Assembly (NCBI GenBank): GCA_022508685.1
Contig: JAFLUS010000120.1
Location: forward strand, 1-6,261
Direction: 5' to 3'
DNA length: 6,261 nucleotides
Origin: Prevotellaceae bacterium
GTDB lineage: Bacteria; Bacteroidota; Bacteroidia; Bacteroidales; Bacteroidaceae
The notes under the pieces are model-generated. The model was not told where the DNA came from. It did not search any database and saw nothing but the letters and a program-made list of their open reading frames with translations. Both the position numbers and the translations under genes were made by a program. Of this stretch, positions 1 to 5,603 are shown one piece after another; the stretch's first letter is position 1, and the number at the start of each line of letters is the position of its first letter.

Positions 1-9
1 AAATTGGCA

Positions 10-56
10 TTCCTCCGCAGAGAACGTCCTCGTCCTCTGCGGAGGAACTTTTTTTT
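10..56 (+). terminator. Rho-independent terminator of an upstream gene
   Basis: A perfect 13-bp stem (10-22 with 35-47, left arm TTCCTCCGCAGAG) encloses a 12-nt loop. One C and then eight T residues (49-56) follow, which is the classical intrinsic terminator form on the plus strand. There is no T-run on the other side, so it should act only on plus-strand transcription. It implies that a plus-strand gene ends just before the window. The right-arm sequence CTCTGCGGAG recurs 22 bp later at 57-66, at the edge of the tandem repeat array. Confidence 0.85.
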
Positions 57-65
57 CTCTGCGGA

Positions 66-175
66 GCGAGTGAAATTTGTTAGGCACACGAGTAAAATTT
101 GTTAGGCACGCGAGTAAATTTTGATAGGCACGTAAGTGAATTTTGATAGGCACGCAAGTGAATTTTGTTAGGCAC
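66..175. repeat. 22-bp tandem repeat array, five units
   Basis: Five contiguous 22-bp units start at 66, 88, 110, 132 and 154. Each ends in TAGGCAC (81-87, 103-109, 125-131, 147-153, 169-175), so the period is exactly 22. The consensus is roughly GCGAGTGAATTTTG followed by T/A and TAGGCAC. Substitutions fall mainly at the first four positions, at G/A of the AGTG core and at T/A before TAGGCAC. A degenerate copy follows (176-189). The 22-bp spacing also reaches back to CTCTGCGGAG at 57 and 35. The period is not a multiple of 3 and there are no spacers, so the array is neither a coding repeat nor CRISPR. Its function is unknown. A period near two helical turns would suit a protein-binding array, but that is speculative. 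Confidence 0.9.
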
Positions 176-507
176 GGCGTGAAAACTTTGTCGCGGTGGC
201 GTGGAACCGATGTCGAAGAGGAAGTTTTGCTCCTTCAGACTGGTGCAAATTTTTGACCGAAAAGGAAAATCCGTGTCGTCGAAAAGTCGTGAAAGTTTTC
301 TGAAAGAGAAATTTCTTCAGTGCAGAAGATAAAATCTGTGTCGTTCGAGAAGAAGAAATTTTTGCAATACTTCATCGTATAAATAACAACAAATCAATAT
401 ATCAATGATGTTTTGATAAAGTATCGCTTTCGTAATGGAAAAATGCCGAAATTGTCGAAAATGTGCAACCATCCGTCAGCCTCAATGCCGTCGTTGGAAA
501 GTGGTAT
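176..507. other. Intergenic stretch with no supported gene
   Basis: I see no convincing gene in this AT-rich stretch. Short open frames exist on both strands from about 394 onward, but they run through the terminator hairpins and the tRNA and match no family I recognise. One weak internal similarity is AAAATCCGTGTCGTCG (266-281) against AAAATCTGTGTCGTTCG (331-347). No TAnnTTTG promoter motif with proper spacing is apparent on either strand. Confidence 0.5.
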
Positions 508-512
508 AACGA

Positions 513-540
513 AAAAAGAGAGCCCGAGGACTCTCTTTTT
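513..540. terminator. Hairpin with A-run and T-run, first copy
   Basis: AAAAAGAGAG (513-522) pairs perfectly with CTCTCTTTTT (531-540) around the 8-nt loop CCCGAGGA. The A-run on one side and T-run on the other let it function as a terminator on either strand. It is the diverged duplicate of the hairpin at 623-650. The two differ at one base pair (G522-C531 here, A632-T641 there) through changes on both sides of the stem, so pairing is preserved. Confidence 0.7.
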
Positions 541-543
541 CTG

Positions 544-617
544 CGGAAGGAGGGGGATTCTTGCAAGCAAGCGCTTCGCGATAACGAACCCTTTGGTTCT
601 CATCCCCGTAGCCTTCC
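544..617 (-). ncRNA. tRNA-Ser-derived remnant or small structured RNA (candidate)
   Basis: This insert lies between the two terminator hairpins. Its minus-strand 3' end is identical to the last 17 nt of the adjacent tRNA-Ser, including discriminator G. Its 5' end reads GGAAGG and pairs with CCTTCC, as in the tRNA acceptor. Read on the minus strand, a second helix GGGGAT/ATCCCC follows. Inside it three small hairpins are possible: GAACC-AAAG-GGTTC, CGC-GAA-GCG and CTTG-CTTG-CAAG. There is no D-loop, no anticodon arm and no T-loop, and at 74 nt it is shorter than the 87-nt tRNA, so it is not a working tRNA-Ser. It could be a decayed second tRNA-Ser, a duplication by-product or a small RNA. No dedicated promoter was found. 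Confidence 0.35.
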
Positions 618-622
618 AACGA

Positions 623-650
623 AAAAAGAGAACCCGAAAGTTCTCTTTTT
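623..650 (-). terminator. Terminator of tRNA-Ser
   Basis: AAAAAGAGAA (623-632) and TTCTCTTTTT (641-650) form a perfect 10-bp stem around the loop CCCGAAAG. On the minus strand it begins 3 nt after the tRNA discriminator base and ends in a run of U (six A on the plus strand, 622-627). It is therefore the natural terminator of the tRNA transcript. Confidence 0.8.
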
Positions 651-653
651 CTG

Positions 654-740
654 CGGAAGGAGGGGGATTCGAACCCCCGGTACGGTAACCCGTACGGCAG
701 TTTAGCAAACTGCTGGTTTCAGCCACTCACCCATCCTTCC
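654..740 (-). tRNA. tRNA-Ser(GCT): tRNA-Ser (anticodon GCT)
   Basis: The minus strand folds as a class II tRNA. The 7-bp acceptor is GGAAGGA (740-734) with TCCTTCC (661-655). The anticodon stem is GCAGT/ACTGC around loop TTGCTAA, with anticodon GCT at plus-strand 704-706, reading AGC and AGU. The long variable arm has GTACGG/CCGTAC around GTTA. The T arm is GGGGG-TTCGAAT-CCCCC. The discriminator is G (654), as expected for serine. CCA is not encoded, because the genomic sequence after the discriminator is CAG, so it must be added enzymatically. The gene has its own promoter-like element upstream (809-778) and a hairpin terminator immediately downstream. A duplicate of its 3' end lies 110 bp downstream. 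Confidence 0.97.
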
Positions 741-777
741 GTGGGAATGCTGAAGCACTTTGTTGCTAAAAGCGGTG

Positions 778-809
778 CAAAGGTAGGCTTATTTTCTGAA
801 CCATGCAAG
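778..809 (-). promoter_or_regulatory. Bacteroidota-type promoter for tRNA-Ser
   Basis: The minus strand carries TACCTTTG (785-778), an exact match to the TAnnTTTG -7 element of Bacteroidota primary sigma promoters. CTTG (809-806) sits 20 bp upstream in the position of the -33 TTTG. Transcription would begin about 30 nt before the mature tRNA 5' end. Confidence 0.65.
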
Positions 810-896
810 GATTTTCTGAAAAAATTTGCGCATTCGACCCACTTTTACGTCAAAAGGATAAAAAACGGCGTGCACTTTCAAGTTTTTTGTATTTCC

Positions 897-929
897 GCTG
901 AAATTATTCGGCGAATTGTTGTACCTTTG
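897..929 (+). promoter_or_regulatory. Probable promoter of the aminotransferase-permease pair
   Basis: TACCTTTG (922-929) matches the Bacteroidota -7 consensus. The -33 position holds only GCTG (897-900, 21-bp spacer), a weak match to TTTG. A start near 935 would give a leader of about 50 nt, which contains a small hairpin (GAAGC 946-950 with GCTTC 956-960). No riboswitch or leader peptide is recognisable. Confidence 0.5.
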
Positions 930-984
930 TCAGTTGAAAACGTCGGAAGCCCTGCGCTTCAGTTATATATAATTAAGGAAAGAC

Positions 985-2184
985 ATGCCAAACATATCCA
1001 TACGTGGCACGGAAATGCCCAGTTCGCCCATCCGCAAACTGGCTCCGTTGGCAGAAGATGCCAAACGACGTGGGGTACACGTGTACCATCTGAACATCGG
1101 ACAGCCCGACTTGCCCACGCCGCAGACGGCCATTGACGCCATCCGCAACATCGACCGTCAGATACTGGAATACAGCCCGAGCCAAGGCTACCGCAGTTAC
1201 CGCGAGAAACTGGTGGGATACTATGCCAAGTACGACATCAACCTCACGCCCGACGACATCATCATCACCAGTGGCGGAAGCGAAGCCGTGCTCTTCGCCT
1301 TTCTCTCCTGTCTGAATCCGGGCGACGAAATCATCGTACCCGAACCGGCATACGCCAACTACATGGCGTTCGCCATCTCGGCAGGTGCCGTCATCCGCAC
1401 CATTGCCACCACCATCGAGGAAGGCTTCTCGCTGCCCAAGGTGGAGAAGTTCGAGGAACTCATCAACGAACGCACGCGCGCCATCCTCATCTGCAACCCC
1501 AACAACCCGACGGGATACCTTTACACGCGCCGCGAGATGAACCAAATCCGCGACCTCGTCAAGAAATACGACCTCTACCTCTTCAGCGACGAAGTGTACC
1601 GAGAATTCATCTACACCGGTTCGCCCTACATTTCCGCCTGTCACCTCGAAGGCATCGAGCAGAACGTGGTGCTGATTGACTCCGTCTCGAAACGCTATTC
1701 GGAATGTGGCATCCGCATCGGTGCGCTGATAACGAAAAACCAGCAAGTGCGGCAAGCCGTGATGAAATTCTGTCAGGCACGCCTGTCGCCGCCTCTCATC
1801 GGACAAATCGTGGCAGAGGCAAGCCTTGACGTTCCGGAGGAATACATGCGCGACATTTACGATGAATACGTCGAACGGCGTAAGTGTCTCATCGACGGGC
1901 TGAACCGCATCCCCGGCGTCTATTCGCCCATCCCGATGGGTGCCTTCTACACCGTGGCAAAACTGCCGGTGGACGACAGCGAACGCTTCTGCGCATGGTG
2001 CCTGAGCGATTTCAACTACGAAGGCGAAACCGTGATGATGGCTCCTGCCAGCGGTTTCTACACCACGCCGGGAGCCGGTCGCAACCAAGTCCGCATTGCG
2101 TATGTGTTGAAGAAAGAAGATTTGCAACGCGCCTTGCTCGTCCTGCGCAAGGCACTCGAAGCCTATCCGGGACGTACCGAATAG
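985..2184 (+). CDS. PLP-dependent class I/II aminotransferase (aspartate aminotransferase-like)
   Basis: A 399-residue cytoplasmic enzyme of the fold-type I aminotransferase family, which moves amino groups between an amino acid and a 2-oxo acid using pyridoxal phosphate. Visible landmarks are GQPDLPTP (39-46), the cofactor-phosphate loop SGGSEA (96-101), NPNNPTG (171-177), D202 and Y205 in SDEVY, the Schiff-base lysine K236 in SVSKRYSECGIRIG, and the carboxylate-binding arginine R370 in NQVRIAYV. The length is normal and the protein is complete. SKRYSxCGxRIG is typical of one aspartate-aminotransferase-like subgroup, but substrate cannot be fixed from sequence; aspartate, aromatic amino acids or alanine are all possible. 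The ATG start is supported by AAGGA (975-979), 5 nt upstream, and by the intact N-terminus. The permease gene follows after 17 nt with no terminator between them, so the two are probably co-transcribed. Confidence 0.93.
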   Translation: MPNISIRGTEMPSSPIRKLAPLAEDAKRRGVHVYHLNIGQPDLPTPQTAIDAIRNIDRQILEYSPSQGYRSYREKLVGYYAKYDINLTPDDIIITSGGSEAVLFAFLSCLNPGDEIIVPEPAYANYMAFAISAGAVIRTIATTIEEGFSLPKVEKFEELINERTRAILICNPNNPTGYLYTRREMNQIRDLVKKYDLYLFSDEVYREFIYTGSPYISACHLEGIEQNVVLIDSVSKRYSECGIRIGALITKNQQVRQAVMKFCQARLSPPLIGQIVAEASLDVPEEYMRDIYDEYVERRKCLIDGLNRIPGVYSPIPMGAFYTVAKLPVDDSERFCAWCLSDFNYEGETVMMAPASGFYTTPGAGRNQVRIAYVLKKEDLQRALLVLRKALEAYPGRTE

Positions 2185-2201
2185 ACTGACGCAGACGCAC
2201 A

Positions 2202-3464
2202 ATGGCTTTTGAACGATTTATCGCACGACGCATCTATGGCACACGCACGGGAGACGGCCGTTTCTCCGGTCCCGCCATCCGTATCGCCATAGCCGGTGTC
2301 GCCATAGGCATCATCGTGATGCTCGTCAGCATTGCCGTCGTGACGGGATTCAAGCGCGAAGTCAGCGCCAAAGTCATCGGCTTCGGCGGCGACGCACAAA
2401 TCGTGAGTCTGACGCAATACGACAACCACGTCATGCTGCCCGTCGTTGCCGACGACAGCCTGAAGCGCGTCGTCCGCAACACACGCGGCGTGGCACACCT
2501 GCAAGAGTATGCCGCCACGGCGGGCATGCTCAAGACGGAAGAGAATTTCCGCGGCATTCAGATGAAAGGCGTGGGCGAGGACTACGACACGACCTTTCTG
2601 CACCGCCACTTGATAGCCGGACGTCTGCCGCGGTTCTCCGCCAAGACGTCAGCCAACGAATTGCTGCTTTCACGCCTTGTTGCCGACGAACTGCAACTGA
2701 CGGTCGGCAGCAAAGTCTTTGCCTATTTCCTTACGCCCGGCGACGAAGACCGCACCTCCATGCGTGCCCGAAAACTCACGCTCACAGGCATCTTCGAAAC
2801 GCACATGTCGGAATACGACCGCGGTCTCTGCTTCACCGACATTCGCACGATACGCCGTCTCAACAAATGGGAGACGGACGAATGTTCCGGCATTGAAATA
2901 CAGGTGGCGGAAGGCTACGACGCCGAACTTGTGGCGGCATCGCTTGCCGCCAAACTGAACCATACGATTGACCGCATCGGGGCACATCGGGGCGCATTCA
3001 GCATCCGCCAGTTGGCTCCGCGGGTGTTTGCTTGGCTCGACGTGCTCGATGTCAACGTCATCATTATTCTGGTGCTGATGATGATTATCGGCGGTTTTAC
3101 CGTCGTTTCGGGATTGCTCATCCTTATGTTGGAACGCATCCGCATGATAGGCGTGCTCAAGGCATTGGGCGCAACGAACACGAGCATCCGGCGTATTTTC
3201 AGACATTTTGCCGTGATGCTCGTCGTGCGTGGACTGCTGTTGGGAAACGCTGTCGGATTGGGGCTGTGCTGGGTGCAGCAGCGCTACTCCCTGCTGCAAC
3301 TCGATGCGGAAACGTACTACATTGACGCAGTGCCCATCCGTTTCAACTGGCTGCTCATCCTTTTGGTCAATGCGGGAGTCGTGCTGATTTCCTCCTTTGT
3401 GATTTTCGGAGCGAGTTACTTAATGAGCATAGACAAACCGGCTCGCACCATCCGTTTTGAATAA
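2202..3464 (+). CDS. LolC/LolE-type ABC transporter permease (FtsX/MacB superfamily)
   Basis: A 420-residue inner-membrane permease. The architecture is that of LolC/LolE: TM1 at about 26-49, a large periplasmic domain at about 50-284, then three C-terminal segments at about 285-310, 336-358 and 383-407. ERIRMIGVLKALGATNTS (311-328), just after TM2, is the conserved cytoplasmic coupling motif that contacts the ATPase in FtsX-type permeases. The length matches the roughly 400-415 residues of E. coli LolC and LolE. The family extracts lipoproteins from the inner membrane for transfer to the outer membrane, working with a LolD-type ATPase. No ATPase or second permease is encoded here, so the partner must lie elsewhere, and lipoprotein release is inferred from family. 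The gene follows the aminotransferase by 17 nt without a clear Shine-Dalgarno sequence. It ends 4 nt from the convergent transpeptidase gene. Confidence 0.9.
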   Translation: MAFERFIARRIYGTRTGDGRFSGPAIRIAIAGVAIGIIVMLVSIAVVTGFKREVSAKVIGFGGDAQIVSLTQYDNHVMLPVVADDSLKRVVRNTRGVAHLQEYAATAGMLKTEENFRGIQMKGVGEDYDTTFLHRHLIAGRLPRFSAKTSANELLLSRLVADELQLTVGSKVFAYFLTPGDEDRTSMRARKLTLTGIFETHMSEYDRGLCFTDIRTIRRLNKWETDECSGIEIQVAEGYDAELVAASLAAKLNHTIDRIGAHRGAFSIRQLAPRVFAWLDVLDVNVIIILVLMMIIGGFTVVSGLLILMLERIRMIGVLKALGATNTSIRRIFRHFAVMLVVRGLLLGNAVGLGLCWVQQRYSLLQLDAETYYIDAVPIRFNWLLILLVNAGVVLISSFVIFGASYLMSIDKPARTIRFE

Positions 3465-3466
3465 GC

Positions 3467-3486
3467 GGCTATCGTTTCCGATAGCC
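3467..3486. terminator. Hairpin between convergent genes
   Basis: GGCTATCG (3467-3474) and CGATAGCC (3479-3486) form a perfect 8-bp stem with a TTTC loop, starting 3 nt after the permease stop codon. It includes the stop codon and last codons of the convergent transpeptidase gene. Only TTT follows on the plus strand and no T-run follows on the minus strand, so termination may be weak or factor-assisted. Confidence 0.5.
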
Positions 3487-4176
3487 TTTGACAGGGGCTT
3501 TGTAGGCGTCACCCAAAGCCTTTTCTGCGCGTTGCTCGAACGGCAGTTTGGCTTGCCCGACAGGCTTGATGACCACACGCGTGCCTACCGCTGCGTAGTG
3601 CTGTTTCAAATGCTTGATATCCGCATCGCGCAAACGGATGCAACCTTCGCTGTCGCGTCCGGGAATGGAAGCCTCGTTGTTGGTGCTGCCGTGAATGCCG
3701 ATACCCGAATGTCCCGGCGTGACAAGGCGCATGAACCATGCACCATAGGCTTTCACGCTGCCACGGCCGTCCTTGAAATCGTGCGTCCAACGCGATGCAT
3801 CTTGTATCATGCTAATGGTAAATGGCTTTTCCATCGTACTCTCTGGCGTTTTCATATCGCCTCTGCGTTGCTTGTTCTCTGCATTGAGGGCATAGCATAC
3901 GGGATAGTGTGCAACGAGTATGGTGTCGCCTTTGACTGCCTCATAGACATACAGGCGGAATTCCTTCTTGGAAATGACGAAGAAGCAGTTCTTGCGGACA
4001 ACTTGCTCACCTGTCTTGTAGACAGCGCATGAGTCGTCGTAGTCATAAACGTGGTATGTCTTCTTTCCTACGGTGATATATTTCATGTCGCGGTCTGTGG
4101 ACACCTTCTGTGCCGATACTACACTTCCACTTGTACAAAGCAGACTGGTAAGAAGAAAAAGATTGCGGAATGTCAT
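3469..4176 (-). CDS. Exported YkuD-type L,D-transpeptidase
   Basis: Predicted L,D-transpeptidase catalytic domain, whose family forms 3-3 peptidoglycan cross-links or attaches proteins to peptidoglycan. I chose the ATG at 4176 (235 residues) because MTFRNLFLLTSLL opens a normal signal peptide with likely cleavage at VVSA-QK (after residue 22). An in-frame GTG at 4212, 3 nt after the spmAB stop, would add 12 residues and an unusually long signal. From the ATG, VISKKEFRLYVYE (67-79) opens the domain. GIGIHG places His162, and SEGCIRL (176-182) supplies the catalytic Cys179 and Arg181. All catalytic-motif residues are present. The Cys in the signal region (residue 14) does not sit in a good lipobox, so a soluble periplasmic enzyme is more likely than a lipoprotein. 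The gene lies 39 nt downstream of spmAB on the same strand with no terminator between them, suggesting one transcript. Confidence 0.9.
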   Translation of the reverse strand: MTFRNLFLLTSLLCTSGSVVSAQKVSTDRDMKYITVGKKTYHVYDYDDSCAVYKTGEQVVRKNCFFVISKKEFRLYVYEAVKGDTILVAHYPVCYALNAENKQRRGDMKTPESTMEKPFTISMIQDASRWTHDFKDGRGSVKAYGAWFMRLVTPGHSGIGIHGSTNNEASIPGRDSEGCIRLRDADIKHLKQHYAAVGTRVVIKPVGQAKLPFEQRAEKALGDAYKAPVKGYRKR

Positions 4177-4215
4177 GAGTGAGGTAATAAAAAGGTAAAG
4201 TAAGATGTTCACGTA

Positions 4216-5451
4216 TCAATTGTAAAAGAAGAAGTAACTGAAGCAGATGGCTGCTATGATTCCGGCGAGGTCTGCCAGCAGTCCGCAGGCTACGCTGTAG
4301 CGGTACTTCCGAATGCCGACACTACCGAAGTAGATAGCGAGAATGTAGAAGGTCGTGTCGGTACTGCCTTGCAGCACGCTCGCAAGGTGGCCGACGAAGG
4401 AGTCCGGTCCGTGCGACTGCATGGCCTCGAGCATCATGCCGCGTGCACCTGCGCCGTTGAGCGGTTTCAGCAGCGCAACAGGAAGTGCATCAGTAAAGTC
4501 GCTGTTCATGCCGCAAGCGTCGACAAGGTTTGCTACGCCGGTCTGAATCATCTCCAATGCTCCCGATGCACGGAATACGCCGATGGCTGCAAGAATGGCA
4601 ACGCAGTAGGGAATGAGGCTCACTGCGACGTGAAATCCACCTTTTGCCCCTTCGATAAAAGAGTTGTAGACATTCAGCCGTTTCTTCCATCCGGAACAGA
4701 TGAATATCAGTATGGCACCGAGAATAAGGCAGGCAGTGAGCAACCGGCAGAAACTTTGCACATCGGCATTGCTCATTCCGTAAATAGCCCAAAACAGAGT
4801 GCCGACGAGCGTGGCAATGATAGCAAACATCACGAGGAGGGCTCGGCGGAACAGGTTGATGCGTTGGTAGAGGCTGACAATAATGAGTCCGACGAGCGTA
4901 GAGCACATAGTCGTGAGCAGCAAGGGAATGAATACGTCGGTGGGGTCGGCTGCATTCATTTTCGCCCGATATGCCATGATGCTGACGGGGATGATGGTCA
5001 GTCCTGACGTGTTGAGCACGAGGAACATAATCATCGAATTGCTTGCCGTGTCCTTCTTCGGATTCAGTTCCTGCATTTCCTGCATGGCTTTCAGTCCCAC
5101 AGGCGTGGCAGCATTGTCGAGCCCCAACATATTGGCGGAGATATTCATGAAGATGCTGCCGAGTGCGGGATGCCCTTTGGGAATCTCTGGAAATAGTTTC
5201 GTCAGCACAGGGCTGAGTCCCTTTGCCAATTTATTGACCAATCCGCTGTCTTCACCTATTTTCAGAATACCCATCCACAGCGTGAGCGTTCCTGTCAGCC
5301 CGAGCGTCATGTCGAATGCCATCGACGACATTTCAAACGTGGAGTCCATCATGGCAGGAAGGGCTTCGGTGTCGCCCATAAAGATGAGTCTTACTACGCC
5401 TATGGCGACGCCTATAACGAACAAACCTATCCAAATGTAATTGAGTGCCAT
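4216..5451 (-). CDS. spmAB: Fused SpmA-SpmB nucleoside-recognition (Gate) domain membrane protein
   Basis: A 411-residue polytopic membrane protein that joins homologues of the Bacillus spore maturation proteins. The SpmA half is about 1-200: IWIGLFVIG at the start, WMGILKIGEDSGL (59-71), HPALGSIFMNISANMLG (94-110), GLDNAATPVGLKAM (110-123) and NTSGLTIIP (147-155). A linker with extra membrane segments (about 203-253) leads into the SpmB half, about 258-411: YNSFIEGAKGGFHVAVSLIP (262-281), FRASGALE (293-300), and GPDSFVGHLASV (348-359) running into LQGSTDTTFY (360-369). Both halves carry the Gate domain also found in nucleoside transporters. B. subtilis SpmA and SpmB are separate proteins of roughly 180-200 residues that act with DacB on spore cortex cross-linking. 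The transported substrate, if any, is unknown. The ATG at 5451 gives a hydrophobic N-terminus matching SpmA. The protein is intact with no frameshift. Confidence 0.92.
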   Translation of the reverse strand: MALNYIWIGLFVIGVAIGVVRLIFMGDTEALPAMMDSTFEMSSMAFDMTLGLTGTLTLWMGILKIGEDSGLVNKLAKGLSPVLTKLFPEIPKGHPALGSIFMNISANMLGLDNAATPVGLKAMQEMQELNPKKDTASNSMIMFLVLNTSGLTIIPVSIMAYRAKMNAADPTDVFIPLLLTTMCSTLVGLIIVSLYQRINLFRRALLVMFAIIATLVGTLFWAIYGMSNADVQSFCRLLTACLILGAILIFICSGWKKRLNVYNSFIEGAKGGFHVAVSLIPYCVAILAAIGVFRASGALEMIQTGVANLVDACGMNSDFTDALPVALLKPLNGAGARGMMLEAMQSHGPDSFVGHLASVLQGSTDTTFYILAIYFGSVGIRKYRYSVACGLLADLAGIIAAICFSYFFFYN

Positions 5452-5492
5452 GATGATGGGGATAAAACCAGTGTTGCAAAGATTTATGTCTG

Positions 5493-5500
5493 CAAATTTA
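5493..5500 (-). promoter_or_regulatory. Possible -7 element upstream of spmAB
   Basis: The minus strand reads TAAATTTG (5500-5493), an exact TAnnTTTG match, 41 bp upstream of the spmAB ATG. No clear TTTG appears about 20 bp further upstream, where only a T-rich stretch lies near 5519-5513. This is a plausible but incomplete promoter. Confidence 0.4.
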
Positions 5501-5560
5501 ACGATTTGTAAGGAAAAAATCTGTCATTTTGAAAATTATTTCGTAAATTCGCCACGAGAA

Positions 5561-5579
5561 TGCCGCAGACGTGTCGGCA
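5561..5579. promoter_or_regulatory. Possible operator dyad upstream of the Lrp-type gene
   Basis: TGCCG (5561-5565) and CGGCA (5575-5579) form a 19-bp inverted repeat with nine central bases that do not continue the symmetry. It lies 24 bp before the chosen ATG of the Lrp/AsnC gene, in the divergent region shared with spmAB. Lrp-family proteins often bind dyads near their own promoter, so an autoregulatory site is possible. A dyad with 5-bp arms can easily arise by chance. Confidence 0.25.
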
Positions 5580-5603
5580 ATCAAGCAGAAAAATACAAAC
5601 ACA

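Larger units (their letters stand above)
508..670. repeat. 110-bp-spaced direct repeat of terminator plus tRNA-Ser 3' end
   Basis: The 53-bp segment 508-560 recurs at 618-670 with five mismatches and an offset of exactly 110 bp. Each copy contains AACGAAAAAAGAGA, a hairpin, CTGC, and then GGAAGGAGGGGGATTC. In the second copy the last 17 bases (654-670) are the 3' end of the tRNA-Ser gene, including the discriminator base. The copies diverge abruptly after 560/670. Duplication of a tRNA 3' end downstream of the tRNA is what site-specific integration can leave behind, but a 110-bp spacing holds no element. A local duplication or a deletion scar is therefore more likely. Confidence 0.85.

Noticed and set aside
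76..167. A series of promoters in the 22-bp units, since each contains TTTG
   Set aside because: The -7 consensus TAnnTTTG is not matched (units read TAAAATTTG or TGAATTTTG with wrong spacing), and TTTG elements 22 bp apart do not give the 19-21 bp spacer with a valid -7 element.
66..175. CRISPR array
   Set aside because: The repeats are contiguous 22-mers with no unique spacers, and no cas genes are nearby.
300..320. Hairpin around GAAATTTC with CTGAA and TTCAG flanks
   Set aside because: The flanks are out of register by three bases, so only the short 8-bp palindrome is symmetrical; this is expected by chance in AT-rich sequence.
508..670. Integrated mobile element bounded by tRNA att repeats
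   Set aside because: Only 110 bp separates the repeats and there is no integrase or cargo gene; at most it is a scar.
394..726. Open frames of 80-110 codons on both strands across the tRNA-Ser region
   Set aside because: They read through the tRNA gene and both terminator hairpins; peptides such as GGSNPPP are the usual artefact of translating a tRNA T arm.
973..2202. A 409-codon open frame on the minus strand covering the whole aminotransferase gene
   Set aside because: It mirrors a gene with clear family motifs, its translation matches no family I recognise, and long antisense frames are expected opposite GC-rich third-position codons.
2670..3299. A 209-codon minus-strand open frame inside the permease gene
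   Set aside because: It is antisense to the conserved permease and has a His/Gln-rich translation typical of a shadow frame with no recognisable domain.
5544..5551. TAAATTCG as the -7 promoter element of the Lrp-type gene
   Set aside because: It has one mismatch to TAnnTTTG, and the nearest upstream TTTG (5528-5531) is only 12 bp away, so the pair does not form a credible promoter.
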